Notes: generated by a model from the sequence alone, not told the origin. 64,000 nucleotides of DNA from an uncultured bacterium (GCA_905216155.1 CAJMSU010000002.1:1-64000), one strand, 5' to 3'. Counted from the stretch's first letter, positions 51,357 to 59,748 are shown. Translations and numbers: made by a program.

Positions 51357-52400
51357 ATGAAATTACCTAATGGATATGGTTCTATTCAAAAGTTGTCAGG
51401 TAATAGAAGAAAACCATATATTGTAAGAAAAACAGTAGGATATGATGAAAATGGTGTTCAAATTAGAAAGATTGTTGGATACTTTGAAACAAGAACAAAA
51501 GCATTACAAGAATTAGCACTATTTAATGAAAATCCTTATGATATAGATGTAAGAAAAATAACAGTTTCAGAGCTTCATGCTAAATGGCAAGATGAAAAAT
51601 ATTCAAAAATTGCCTACAAGACTACAAAAGTATATGATATGTGTTGGAATTATTGCAAAGATATACAAGATTCACCCTTTGTTGATATTAAATTAAATCA
51701 TTTACAAGCAATAGTTGATAGTATGGGTGAAAAATGGTCAGCAAAAAAGGCATTTAAAATATTATGGCATCAAATGTATGATTATGCTATTAAAAATGAT
51801 ATGAATGTAAGAAAATATTCAGAATACATCGATATAGGCAAAAAAACAACCAAATTAGAGCGAATTCCATTCGAGCAATGGGAAATAGACAAGTTTTGGG
51901 AAAATGTCGCTAGAATGGACTTTATTGACTGTATATTGATACTTATTTATACAGGAATGAGAGTTGGCGAACTTTTAGATATAAAAATAGAAAATGTTCA
52001 CATAGAAGAAAAATATATGCGAGGTGGTTCTAAAACAGAAGCAGGTAAAGATAGAGTTATACCTATTCACAATAGAATATTACCACTCGTTAAAAAATGG
52101 TATGATGATGCTATTGAAGTAGGAAGTGAATACTTAATATTTAATCACGAATATAAGCAAATGCTTTACTGGAATTTTTATCATGAGAAATTTGAAAAAA
52201 TTATTGAACAATTAGAAATGGATACAAAGCATCGACCACATGATACAAGACATACTTTTGCTACAATGATGGATAGAACACCTGCTAATAAATTATGTAT
52301 CAAAAGAATACTAGGTCATGCTAGTAAAGATATTACTGATAAAGTTTATACACATAAAGATATTGAAGAACTTATTGAAGCAGTTAATTACCTTGAATAA
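51357..52400 (+). CDS. int: Phage tyrosine integrase
   Basis: 347 aa. The N-terminal arm-binding domain (GYGSIQKLSGNRRKPYIVRKTVGYDENGVQ) is of Tn916-Int type, which binds short direct repeats. A core-binding domain follows (about 60-160). The catalytic residues are Arg in YTGMRVGELLDI (about 203), HRPHDTRHTFAT (about 287-298), His in LGHASKDI and Tyr in KVYTHK (about 335). AAAGGAGG precedes the ATG. It probably acts on the 11-bp-unit repeats at both prophage ends. Confidence 0.94.
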   Translation: MKLPNGYGSIQKLSGNRRKPYIVRKTVGYDENGVQIRKIVGYFETRTKALQELALFNENPYDIDVRKITVSELHAKWQDEKYSKIAYKTTKVYDMCWNYCKDIQDSPFVDIKLNHLQAIVDSMGEKWSAKKAFKILWHQMYDYAIKNDMNVRKYSEYIDIGKKTTKLERIPFEQWEIDKFWENVARMDFIDCILILIYTGMRVGELLDIKIENVHIEEKYMRGGSKTEAGKDRVIPIHNRILPLVKKWYDDAIEVGSEYLIFNHEYKQMLYWNFYHEKFEKIIEQLEMDTKHRPHDTRHTFATMMDRTPANKLCIKRILGHASKDITDKVYTHKDIEELIEAVNYLE

Positions 52401-52439
52401 GTTTTTTTTTACTTTTTACATAAACTTTTTATTTTATAC

Positions 52440-52468
52440 TTGACACTACCTAGGTAGTGTGATACAAT
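52440..52468 (+). promoter_or_regulatory. Promoter with an 18-bp perfect palindrome in the spacer
   Basis: TTGACA (52440-52445), 17-base spacer, TACAAT (52463-52468). The palindrome ACACTACCTAGGTAGTGT (52443-52460) fills the spacer, so a bound repressor would block polymerase. The ribbon-helix-helix protein encoded downstream is the natural candidate. Confidence 0.88.
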
Positions 52469-52514
52469 TAGTATGTAATCAAGAAAGATTACAAAAAAAG
52501 AAAGGAGGATAGAA

Positions 52515-52619
52515 ATGACAATTTCATTAAAAGTTATCAATATTAAGATAACAAAAAAAGGAATTACCTTAAAACTCGAGTTAGGCATTCCTTTCGACAT
52601 TAGCAAGAGTGGTAAGTAA
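52515..52619 (+). CDS. Small 34-aa protein under the palindrome promoter
   Basis: ATG at 52515 with a strong AAAGGAGGA; stop TAA at 52617-52619. Sequence MTISLKVINIKITKKGITLK..., a beta-hairpin-like peptide. A GAGTGGT/ACCACTC hairpin (52606-52626) overlaps its end. Function unknown; either a conserved small protein or a leader for the next gene. Confidence 0.6.
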   Translation: MTISLKVINIKITKKGITLKLELGIPFDISKSGK

Positions 52620-53049
52620 ACCACTCCTCCTGCTAATAATATTATCATATTTAATGAATTTTGTCAAAAAGATTATGGAAGATAAGAAATCTAGAAAAGC
52701 AAAATATGATATAAACTATCGTAAACAACACAAAGTACAATTCAATGTTGATATTAATAAATCAGAAATGAACTCACTAAATGAATTATTAAAAATAACT
52801 AATACTAAAAAATCTGATTTTTTAAGAAAAGCAATACGACAAGAATGTAAAGATAATAATGTATTATATTTTGACAGACTTGCAAAATGTGATTGGTGTG
52901 GAAAAAAAGATTATGTTTCAATTACTCAATATGGAACTTCACACTATAATAGACTTATTTGTAGTGACTGTGCAAATGATATTATTGAACATCACAAAGC
53001 ATTAGATGGCACTACTCCATCTTGGTATAGAAAAATAGATAAAGACTAG
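52609..53049 (+). CDS. Ribbon-helix-helix DNA-binding protein with zinc finger
   Basis: Up to 146 aa; the start is uncertain (GTG at 52609, ATG at 52654 or ATG at 52675, none with a good ribosome site), so coupling to the small gene is likely. The conserved part begins KYDINYRKQHKVQFNVDINKSEMNSLNELLKITNTKKSDFLRKAIRQE, a ribbon-helix-helix fold. It is followed by a zinc finger with CDWC and CSDC. It sits between int and attR with its own promoter and terminator, so it is expressed in the lysogen. Target is probably its own palindrome. Confidence 0.72.
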   Translation: MVSKPLLLLIILSYLMNFVKKIMEDKKSRKAKYDINYRKQHKVQFNVDINKSEMNSLNELLKITNTKKSDFLRKAIRQECKDNNVLYFDRLAKCDWCGKKDYVSITQYGTSHYNRLICSDCANDIIEHHKALDGTTPSWYRKIDKD

Positions 53050-53069
53050 GATTATTTCCTAGTTTTTTT
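53045..53069 (+). terminator. Terminator of the ribbon-helix-helix operon
   Basis: Stem ACTAGGA/TCCTAGT with a 5-base loop containing no mismatch, followed by T6 or more; overlaps the stop codon. Confidence 0.88.
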
Positions 53070-53070
53070 G

Positions 53071-53103
53071 TGTTGCCTACCTGTTGCCTACTTGTTGCCT
53101 ACG
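53071..53103 (+). repeat. attR-like repeat: three 11-bp units
   Basis: Units TGTTGCCTACC, TGTTGCCTACT and TGTTGCCTACG in tandem. Bases 53082-53102 equal 22518-22538. Confidence 0.75.
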
Positions 53104-53143
53104 AACTGATTTCAATGGTGTTTAATGAATATCTTAATATAAG

Positions 53144-53175
53144 AAAAACCCCATAAACATTGAGTTTATAGGGTT
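53144..53175 (-). terminator. Terminator of the rplM-rpsI operon
   Basis: AACCC-c-ATAAAC pairs with GTTTAT-AGGGTT around ATTGA; leftward RNA continues into a U run. The prophage repeat begins about 40 bases further left. Confidence 0.85.
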
Positions 53176-53192
53176 GAACTGTAGTACGCAAT

Positions 53193-53618
53193 CTATCGTT
53201 TTGAAAATTGTGGTGCACGACGTGCTTTCTTTAAACCTGGTTTCTTACGTTCTTTCTTACGTGGATCTCTTGTAATAAATCCTGCTGTTTTTAAAGTTTT
53301 TCTAAAACTATTTTCTGAATCAGCTGGTGTTGTTGAATCATATTGTAATAATGCTCTAGTGATTGCATGACGGATAGCTCCCGTTTGTCCAGAGAATCCA
53401 CCACCTTTTACTTTAGCATCAACATCAAAGATTTCTCTTGTATTTGTAATATCAAGTGGTTGACATAAATCCATAACTAATACTTCGAAAGGTAGATAGT
53501 CATGAACATCCATACCATTAACAGTAATTTTTCCTGTACCAGAAGTTAATGTAACACGTGCTACACTTGTTTTTCTGTGTCCAGTTCCAGTATAAGTATT
53601 TTTCTTTTCTTTTGCCAT
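53193..53618 (-). CDS. rpsI: 30S ribosomal protein S9
   Basis: 141 aa; typical S9 core (YTGTGHRKTSVARVTL, GGGFSGQTGAIRHAITRAL) and the C-terminal GLKKARRAPQFSKR that reaches the P-site tRNA. It follows rplM closely, as in nearly all bacteria. Confidence 0.98.
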   Translation of the reverse strand: MAKEKKNTYTGTGHRKTSVARVTLTSGTGKITVNGMDVHDYLPFEVLVMDLCQPLDITNTREIFDVDAKVKGGGFSGQTGAIRHAITRALLQYDSTTPADSENSFRKTLKTAGFITRDPRKKERKKPGLKKARRAPQFSKR

Positions 53619-53632
53619 AACTTAAAACCCTC

Positions 53633-54064
53633 CTACTTAACCTCAAGCACTTCTGGTTTTTGTGCTTGTTGTTTATGTTCATTTCCTGCGTATACAAATA
53701 ATTTTTTGTACATTTGTCTTCCTAGTCTATTATGTGGAAGCATACCTTTTACAGCTCTTTCCATCATTTCAACTGGATATTCTTCTCTCATAACCTTTGC
53801 AGTTCTTTCTCTTAATCCACCTTGATACATTGAGTGATTATAATAAACTTTGTTTTCTAACTTGTTACCAGTTAAATTAACTTTTTCAGCATTTATTATA
53901 ATTATATTGTCTCCACAATCAATATGTGGAGTGTAAGTTGGTTTGTGTTTTCCACGAAGATATGTTGCTGCTAATGAAGCTACTCTACCTAAAGATTTAC
54001 CTTCAGCATCAATAACATACCATTTACGTTCAACAGTTTCTTTTTTTTGCATATAGCTTGTCAT
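53633..54064 (-). CDS. rplM: 50S ribosomal protein L13
   Basis: 143 aa with the L13 motifs RKWYVIDAEGKSLGRVAS, HIDCGDNIIIINAEKV and VKGMLPHNRLGRQMYKKL. An AAAGGAGAG site precedes the ATG. First gene of the rplM-rpsI unit. Confidence 0.98.
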   Translation of the reverse strand: MTSYMQKKETVERKWYVIDAEGKSLGRVASLAATYLRGKHKPTYTPHIDCGDNIIIINAEKVNLTGNKLENKVYYNHSMYQGGLRERTAKVMREEYPVEMMERAVKGMLPHNRLGRQMYKKLFVYAGNEHKQQAQKPEVLEVK

Positions 54065-54141
54065 AATTTTCTCTCCTTTTACTTAAATTAGGTTTTCCCA
54101 AGACCCAATTTATGTGGGGATATTCGAATGTACCGATTATG

Positions 54142-54170
54142 ATTATACTAAAAAAGATGTGAAAAATCAA
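54142..54170 (-). promoter_or_regulatory. Promoter of rplM-rpsI
   Basis: Leftward TTGATT, 17-base spacer, TATAAT. The 70-base leader to rplM could hold an autoregulatory L13 site, but I cannot fold a recognised L13 leader with confidence. Confidence 0.78.
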
Positions 54171-54232
54171 TACTTTTATGAAAATATATTCATATTTAGG
54201 TACTAAATTATATTTATTTTACCCTTTATTAA

Positions 54233-54967
54233 TTAATATTTTATATCTGTTAGATAGAGTCCTTCAGCTGGGGCTGTTTTACCGTTTTTACTTCTATCTT
54301 TACTATCTAATATTTCTTTTATTTTTTTAGGTGGTATTTTTTTCTCTCCAAGTTTTATTAAAATACCAACCATGTTTCTAACTTGATATCTTAGAAAGCC
54401 TGTTCCTTCAAATGTTATACATATCTTGTTGTTTTTTATTTTTTTAATTTTTGCTTTTGTAATTTTTCTGATACAGTTTTCTTTTTCTTTATTGTCTGTT
54501 ACAAATGCTCTAAAGTCATGTTCTCCCTTTAAATATCTTATTCCTTTTTTCATAAGATTTATGTCTAAATCATGATTATATTGAAAAACATAATTTCTTT
54601 CTACTGGATTATATTCACCAAGATTTATATAGTATTTATATTCTTTTGTTTTAACATTATATCTAGCATGAAATGTATCATTTACTATTTTTGTATCTAT
54701 TACGTGAATATCATCTGGTAAATTACTATTCATAGCCCTTTTTAATTTATATTCTGTTATTTTTATATTAAGGTCTGTATGAGCATATTGAACTAAAGCG
54801 TGAACTTTTTTATCTGTTCTACCAGTTGCAGTTATAACTGTTTTTTTACCATTATTTATTTTTGTTAGGGCATCTTCTAGTTTTTCTTGTACTGTATTTA
54901 GACCTTTTTGACGTTGAAAACCAGAATATCCACTGCCATCATAGGAAAACTTTATTAAAAATCTCAT
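54233..54967 (-). CDS. truA: tRNA pseudouridine synthase A
   Basis: 244 aa, full length. Modifies tRNA positions 38-40. Catalytic Asp in TATGRTDKKVHALVQ (about 52). Other TruA blocks: FSYDGSGYSGFQRQ, FHARYNVKTKEYKYYI and FLRYQVRNMVGILI. AAAGGAG precedes the ATG. Confidence 0.97.
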   Translation of the reverse strand: MRFLIKFSYDGSGYSGFQRQKGLNTVQEKLEDALTKINNGKKTVITATGRTDKKVHALVQYAHTDLNIKITEYKLKRAMNSNLPDDIHVIDTKIVNDTFHARYNVKTKEYKYYINLGEYNPVERNYVFQYNHDLDINLMKKGIRYLKGEHDFRAFVTDNKEKENCIRKITKAKIKKIKNNKICITFEGTGFLRYQVRNMVGILIKLGEKKIPPKKIKEILDSKDRSKNGKTAPAEGLYLTDIKY

Positions 54968-55042
54968 ACATTACTCCTTTTTTCCACATAATCTGTGGAT
55001 AGTTTTTTCTATATTTATTTTTTTAACAGTATTTGTTTATAA

Positions 55043-55825
55043 TTATACGTGCTTATATATATCCTTTATTATATCTCTTATATCTTTATTATAATCTAAT
55101 TTTATTTTATTTTTTTTAGCTTTATATATAAACTTTACACTATCTGGAGGTTCTATTTTTTCCTTATTTAGAAAACTTACATTTTCTAATACATCTTTTG
55201 TTTTACCTGTCATTAAGATGTTTTTACCTTTTAATAAAATTATTTCTTCTGTATATTTATATAGTGTATTCGTATCTGTTGATGCTACTACTATTACTTT
55301 ATTATATTGATCTTTTAATTTTTGAAATAACATATATATTTTTTTTGTATTTTTATTATCTAAAAACTTAAATGGTTCATCTAATATAATTATTTCTGGA
55401 TTAGAAAGTAGTGATATTGCTATTTGGATTAATTTTAATTCTGATTTTGATAATATATTTATACTTTTATTTAAATAGACTTCGCTTAAACCTACTATTT
55501 TTAGAGAATCTTTTAACTTTTTATTAGAATCCTTTACTTTTATAAATTTTTCTTGCATTATATATTCCATATATTCTCTTACTGAGGCAATACTTTCTTC
55601 TTTTTTTAATTCAAAACTAACATAACTTATTTTATCTTTTATACTAGATTTGTTTTTCTTATCAACTTTAGTTCTATTTATTATAATTTTTTCTTTATCT
55701 AAATTATTTAGACTTAATAAATTTAAAAAGTCATGATAATTTTTTCCATAAATACCTGTTATATATGTACTTGTTATCTTTATAGGTATGATTTCTTCTT
55801 TTGTACTTTCTATTATTATTTCCAT
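55043..55825 (-). CDS. Decayed ECF-transporter ATPase (EcfA-like)
   Basis: 260 aa in the place where Bacillota carry ecfA. It keeps Walker B (NPEIIILDEPFKFLDNKN), but Walker A is TGIYGKNYHD without the Gly-Lys-Ser/Thr and the signature is LSKSELKLIQ instead of LSGGQ. The switch His is not visible. It is probably unable to hydrolyse ATP on its own. The ATG overlaps the upstream ATPase gene. Confidence 0.75.
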   Translation of the reverse strand: MEIIIESTKEEIIPIKITSTYITGIYGKNYHDFLNLLSLNNLDKEKIIINRTKVDKKNKSSIKDKISYVSFELKKEESIASVREYMEYIMQEKFIKVKDSNKKLKDSLKIVGLSEVYLNKSINILSKSELKLIQIAISLLSNPEIIILDEPFKFLDNKNTKKIYMLFQKLKDQYNKVIVVASTDTNTLYKYTEEIILLKGKNILMTGKTKDVLENVSFLNKEKIEPPDSVKFIYKAKKNKIKLDYNKDIRDIIKDIYKHV

Positions 55826-56586
55826 AATATATCAACCATCCTATCCATATCTTGTTCTATAGAGTCTATTAAATCATAATCTTTTAATTTTACTGATAAA
55901 TCTATCATGAATGGGAGATCTAGTCCTAACTTATTTAAAATATTATCTTTTTCTAGTACCTTTAGTGGTGCACCTTCTAAAATGATTTCACCTGATGATA
56001 AAATGTATAAATAATCACTATTTACTGTTTCTTCTAGATTATCTGTTGTATATACAATTGTTAGATTTTTAATAGTTTTTAACATATTTATTATTTCTAT
56101 TACATCATTTTTATTCAAGTAGTAATTAAGATCATCTATAAGTAATATTTTAGGCTCATAAAGTAAGGCTTTAACCAGATATACTTTAGTTTTTAATTTT
56201 TGAGAAATTTCATTTGGATTATAATTTAAATATTTTGTTAATTTAAATAACTTGATTAGCTCTTTATAATAGTCAAGATTATTTTTGTGATTTGTGATAA
56301 TTTCCAACTCTTTTTTTATAGTATTTTCCCTAAATTTTTTTTGATCACTTGGAATGACTGTTCTTAGTGTTTCCGCTAATTTACTGATATTATACTCTTC
56401 TATATATTTATTATCTATTTTTACCATATTATTAGTTAATATTTTTTTACTTAATATTCTGATTAATGTAGTTTTACCACTTAAATTAGAACCTGAGATA
56501 GTTGTAAATTTATTTTTTTCTATTGAAATATTAAAATTTTTGAATATTGATTTATAATTAAGAGATTCTACTTCTATTATTTTCAT
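55816..56586 (-). CDS. Divergent ECF-transporter ATPase (EcfA-like)
   Basis: About 256 aa from the ATG at 56586 (GGAGG upstream). Walker A is good (SGSNLSGKTTLIR), but the signature is ISQKLKTKV and Walker B ends in LLIDDLNYYLN, lacking the catalytic Glu. The C-terminal region (LGLDLPFMIDLSVKLKDYDL) matches the EcfA tail. With its neighbour it looks like an ecfA1/ecfA2 pair that lost ATPase residues; no ecfT follows. Confidence 0.75.
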   Translation of the reverse strand: MKIIEVESLNYKSIFKNFNISIEKNKFTTISGSNLSGKTTLIRILSKKILTNNMVKIDNKYIEEYNISKLAETLRTVIPSDQKKFRENTIKKELEIITNHKNNLDYYKELIKLFKLTKYLNYNPNEISQKLKTKVYLVKALLYEPKILLIDDLNYYLNKNDVIEIINMLKTIKNLTIVYTTDNLEETVNSDYLYILSSGEIILEGAPLKVLEKDNILNKLGLDLPFMIDLSVKLKDYDLIDSIEQDMDRMVDILWK

Positions 56587-56627
56587 ACCAACTACCTCCA
56601 ATGCTTTTTATTATATAACAGTTTAGC

Positions 56628-56655
56628 AAAAAAACCAATTATTAATTGGCTTTTT
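56628..56655. terminator. Bidirectional terminator after the SDR gene
   Basis: CCAATT-ATT-AATTGG flanked by A7 and T6; overlaps the SDR stop. Confidence 0.82.
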
Positions 56656-57394
56656 TCTTTTGTATTCTATAAGTTATTCTAAGTAAGGCTTTATCTGATA
56701 TAAATCTAGTAAAAAATTTAGCACATTTCATCTTAAATCCTGGGATTATTAACATTTTTTTATTTAATAAGTTATCAATTGCATATTTTGCAACATACTT
56801 ACTACTTAATGGTTTTACACTAAATTTGACTCCAGCAACATTATTAAAGTTTGTATCTACTGGCCCTGGACACAATACGGAAATATGAACATTGCTTTTC
56901 TTTTTCTTTTGTTCATAATATATAGCCTCTGATAATCTATATACATATGATTTTGAAGCATAATAAGTACTCATTAATGGTCCTGGTTCAAAACTTGCTG
57001 CTGATGCTACATTTAAGATATAACCTGAGTTTCTAGCTTCCATATCTTTTAGAAATGATTTTGTTAAAATGTGTACAGCTTTTATATTTGTATCTATCAT
57101 ATTTAACTCTTTTGATAAATCTGTTTCTGTGAAATTACCAAACATTCCGAATCCAGCATTATTAATTAATATATCAATATTTTCTTTTCTTGTTAAAACA
57201 TATAATTCTTTTACTTTTTGTTCTATAGATAAATCTGCAACTATTATAGTAACTTTTGCTTTTAGACTTTCTTGTATTTTTTCTAATTTTTCTTTATCTT
57301 TAGCTACTAAAATAAGTTCATATTTTAAACTAGCTAAATATTTTGCTATATCAAGTCCAATACCAGATGATGCTCCAGTAATTAATGCTTTCAT
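56642..57394 (-). CDS. Short-chain dehydrogenase/reductase
   Basis: 250 aa, classical SDR. Cofactor motif TGASSGIG (about 6-13), NNAGFGMFG (about 78) and the catalytic Ser with Y-x3-K in TYYASKSYVYRL (about 145-156). NADP use and substrate are not determined. GGTGGGGA precedes the ATG. It is bounded by terminators on both sides and interrupts the usual ribosomal operon order. Confidence 0.9.
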   Translation of the reverse strand: MKALITGASSGIGLDIAKYLASLKYELILVAKDKEKLEKIQESLKAKVTIIVADLSIEQKVKELYVLTRKENIDILINNAGFGMFGNFTETDLSKELNMIDTNIKAVHILTKSFLKDMEARNSGYILNVASAASFEPGPLMSTYYASKSYVYRLSEAIYYEQKKKKSNVHISVLCPGPVDTNFNNVAGVKFSVKPLSSKYVAKYAIDNLLNKKMLIIPGFKMKCAKFFTRFISDKALLRITYRIQKKKAN

Positions 57395-57423
57395 TAAATC
57401 CCCACCTAACTAATTTAATTATA

Positions 57424-57454
57424 ACAAAAAAAAGACATAAAGTCTTATTTTTTT
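57424..57454. terminator. Terminator after rplQ
   Basis: AAGAC-ATAAA-GTCTT with A8 on the left and T7 on the right. Short stem, so partial read-through is possible. Confidence 0.65.
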
Positions 57455-57468
57455 GTTGCTTTTGTTAA

Positions 57469-57822
57469 CTATTTAGCTTCATCAACTAATTTTAAAATAA
57501 CCATTAATGCATCATCTCCACGACGCTCAGTTAATTTTAAAATTTGAGTATATCCACCATTACGGTTTTCATAACGTTTAGCTAAATCATGGAAAACTTT
57601 ATCAACAACTTTTTTATCATTGTGTAAGAATGCTAAAGCTTTACGACGAGAAACTAGATCTCCTTTTTTTCCATAAGTAATCATTTTATCAACGAACTTA
57701 CGAACTTCTTTAGCTCTAGTTTCAGTTGTAGTAATACTTTCATTTTCAATAATTTGTTTAGTTAATGTTGCTAGCATGCTTCTTCTATGTTTATTATCTA
57801 CACCTAATTTTCTGTATGCCAT
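57469..57822 (-). CDS. rplQ: 50S ribosomal protein L17
   Basis: 117 aa with YRKLGVDNKHRRSMLATLTKQII and the C-terminal GGYTQILKLTERRGDDALMVILKLV, standard L17. Last gene of the long ribosomal operon, after rpoA. Confidence 0.98.
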   Translation of the reverse strand: MAYRKLGVDNKHRRSMLATLTKQIIENESITTTETRAKEVRKFVDKMITYGKKGDLVSRRKALAFLHNDKKVVDKVFHDLAKRYENRNGGYTQILKLTERRGDDALMVILKLVDEAK

Positions 57823-57841
57823 AGTTATTCCTCCTTATATT

Positions 57842-58792
57842 TTAGTCTTCATCACGTAATACTAGACCCATATCTCTAATCTTGTCTAATACTTCTTTTA
57901 AAGATTTTTTACCTAAATTACGTATTTTCATCATATCAGATTCACTCTTATTTACAAGATCTTGTAGTGTATGAATTCCAGCTCTCTTTAAGCAGTTATA
58001 TGCTCTTACAGAGAAATCTAAGTCTTCAATTGAAGTTTCTAAAGCTTTTACTTTAGGATCTTCTGTTTTTTCTATCATCATACCAGTTACATCAGCAATT
58101 GCTGATAAATCTGTTAAGATTTCAAAATGTTCAATTAATATTCTTGATGCAAGGGCAACTGCTTCTTCTGGTTTTATTGAACCATTTGTCCATACGTTTA
58201 ATATTAATTTATCATAACTTTCATCTTGACCAACACGAGCGTTTCCAACTTCGTATGATACTCTTTCAATAGGAGAATATAATGAGTCAATAGCTATAAC
58301 TCCTGCCTTTTTAATATCATGAAGTTTTTTATTGTCTTCACTTCTTACATATCCACGACCATTTGTTACAGTCATTTCCATATTAAATGAAGCACCTTTT
58401 GATAAATGACAAATTACTTTATCTTTATTGATTACTTCAATATCTGCATCATGTTCAATGTCTGCAGCAGTTACTTCTCCTTCTTTATTAGCACTAATAC
58501 GTACTACTTTTTCTTCATTTGAATAATTTTTAAATACAACTCCTTTTAAGTTAAGGATAATTGTAGTTACATCTTCATAAACACCATCAATAGTTTGGAA
58601 TTCATGTAAAACTCCATCAATTTTGATACTACTAATTGCACTACCTGGAAGTGATGATAACATTACTCTTCTTAAGGCATTACCAATAGTTGTTCCAAAT
58701 CCTCTTTCTAATGGTTCTAATTCAAATTTTCCATAAAAATTGCTTTCTACAGAATCAGTTATTTTATATATTGGTTTTTCAAATTGTAACAT
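57842..58792 (-). CDS. rpoA: RNA polymerase alpha subunit
   Basis: 316 aa. The N-terminal dimerisation domain (FELEPLERGFGTTIGNALRRVMLSSLPG) and C-terminal domain (LDFSVRAYNCLKRAGIHTLQDLVN...IRNLGKKSLKEVLDKI) that contacts activators and UP elements are both intact. GGGAGG precedes the ATG. Confidence 0.99.
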   Translation of the reverse strand: MLQFEKPIYKITDSVESNFYGKFELEPLERGFGTTIGNALRRVMLSSLPGSAISSIKIDGVLHEFQTIDGVYEDVTTIILNLKGVVFKNYSNEEKVVRISANKEGEVTAADIEHDADIEVINKDKVICHLSKGASFNMEMTVTNGRGYVRSEDNKKLHDIKKAGVIAIDSLYSPIERVSYEVGNARVGQDESYDKLILNVWTNGSIKPEEAVALASRILIEHFEILTDLSAIADVTGMMIEKTEDPKVKALETSIEDLDFSVRAYNCLKRAGIHTLQDLVNKSESDMMKIRNLGKKSLKEVLDKIRDMGLVLRDED

Positions 58793-58816
58793 GAAACTAA
58801 CCTCCCTTATTCATTA

Positions 58817-59200
58817 TTACACACGTGGACGTTTTGGTGGACGACATCCATTATGTGGTATTGGTGTAACGTCAATGATTGATGTTACTTCTAAACCTGC
58901 AGTTTGTAGTGAACGTATAGCTGTTTCACGACCTGGTCCTAAACCTTTAACGTGAACTTCAACCTTACGCATTCCCATATCATAAGCAGCTTTTCCAGCA
59001 GCTTCTGCAGCCATCCCAGCAGCGAATGGAGTTGATTTCTTACTACCTTTAAATCCAATAGCACCAGATGATGCCCATGAGATTGCATTACCATCTTTAT
59101 CTGTTAATGTTGTAATTGTATTGTTGAATGTTGAATGAATATGAGCAATTCCTTCTGGTACATTCTTTTTAACTTTTCTTTTTCTAGTTTTATAAGCCAT
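58817..59200 (-). CDS. rpsK: 30S ribosomal protein S11
   Basis: 127 aa; S11 motifs GIAHIHSTFNNTITTLTD, GRETAIRSLQTAGLEVTSIIDVTPIPHNGCRPPKRPRV. Standard position between rpsM and rpoA. Confidence 0.99.
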   Translation of the reverse strand: MAYKTRKRKVKKNVPEGIAHIHSTFNNTITTLTDKDGNAISWASSGAIGFKGSKKSTPFAAGMAAEAAGKAAYDMGMRKVEVHVKGLGPGRETAIRSLQTAGLEVTSIIDVTPIPHNGCRPPKRPRV

Positions 59201-59231
59201 GAGTATACCTCCTCTTTTATTTTTTCTTTAA

Positions 59232-59600
59232 TTAAGCTTTCTTTTTATTTGCTACAGTTTTACCTTTACCCTTACGAGTACGAGCATTACGGTTTGTTCT
59301 TTGACCTCTTACTGGAAGTCCTTTTTTATGACGAGAACCTTCATAAGAATTAATTTCCATTTTTGTTTTAATATTCATATTAACTTCACGACGTAAGTCA
59401 CCTTCTGTTAAATGTTTATTAATTTCATCTCTTATTTTAATTAATTCCTCTTGTTCTAGATCTTTTGTTTTTCTAGCTGGATCAATATCAACAGCTTTTA
59501 AAATTTGATTTGCTAAATTTCTTCCAATTCCATAGATGTATGTTAATGAAATACAAATATGTTTATTATCTGGAATATCTACACCTTTAATACGTGCCAT
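59232..59600 (-). CDS. rpsM: 30S ribosomal protein S13
   Basis: 122 aa; ARIKGVDIPDNKHICISLTYIYGIG at the start and RGQRTNRNARTRKGKGKTVANKKKA at the end, standard S13. Confidence 0.99.
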   Translation of the reverse strand: MARIKGVDIPDNKHICISLTYIYGIGRNLANQILKAVDIDPARKTKDLEQEELIKIRDEINKHLTEGDLRREVNMNIKTKMEINSYEGSRHKKGLPVRGQRTNRNARTRKGKGKTVANKKKA

Positions 59601-59621
59601 TTAGTACACCTCCTATTATAA

Positions 59622-59735
59622 TTATCCTTGTCTTTGTTTGTGCTTTGGATTTTCACAAATTACTCTGATTTTACCTTTACGTTTTACTATTTTGCATTTT
59701 TCGCAAATAGGTTTTACTGATGCTTTTACTTTCAT
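59622..59735 (-). CDS. rpmJ: 50S ribosomal protein L36
   Basis: 37 aa: MKVKASVKPICEKCKIVKRK... ending CENPKHKQRQG. The zinc-binding C-x2-C...C...H set is intact (zinc form). AGGAGG precedes the ATG. Confidence 0.97.
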   Translation of the reverse strand: MKVKASVKPICEKCKIVKRKGKIRVICENPKHKQRQG

Positions 59736-59748
59736 AATATCCCTCCTA

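Larger units (their letters stand above)
22518..53102. mobile_element. HK97-type siphophage prophage with a diversity-generating retroelement
   Basis: About 30.6 kb between identical 21-bp direct repeats at 22518-22538 and 53082-53102. Content: integrase, CI-like and Cro-like regulators, excisionase-like gene, replisome organizer, MazG-like and many small early genes, HNH, both terminase subunits, portal, protease, capsid, connectors, tail tube, GT chaperone, tape measure, Dit, Gp37-like, fibre-like and DGR proteins, XhlA, holin and amidase. Every structural module is present and intact, so it could be inducible. It sits just downstream of the rpsI terminator. Confidence 0.9.

Noticed and set aside
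52409..52648. Leftward 79-aa hydrophobic frame beside the integrase
   Set aside because: It overlaps the well-supported promoter and 34-aa gene on the other strand and has no ribosome site.
53071..53103. Tandem GTTGCCTAC repeats as a CRISPR array
   Set aside because: Units are 11 bp with no spacers, and the same repeat occurs at the other prophage end; integration or arm sites fit better.
54065..54232. L13 leader or other riboswitch upstream of rplM
   Set aside because: Only a promoter is clear; I could not draw a stem pattern that matches a known leader.
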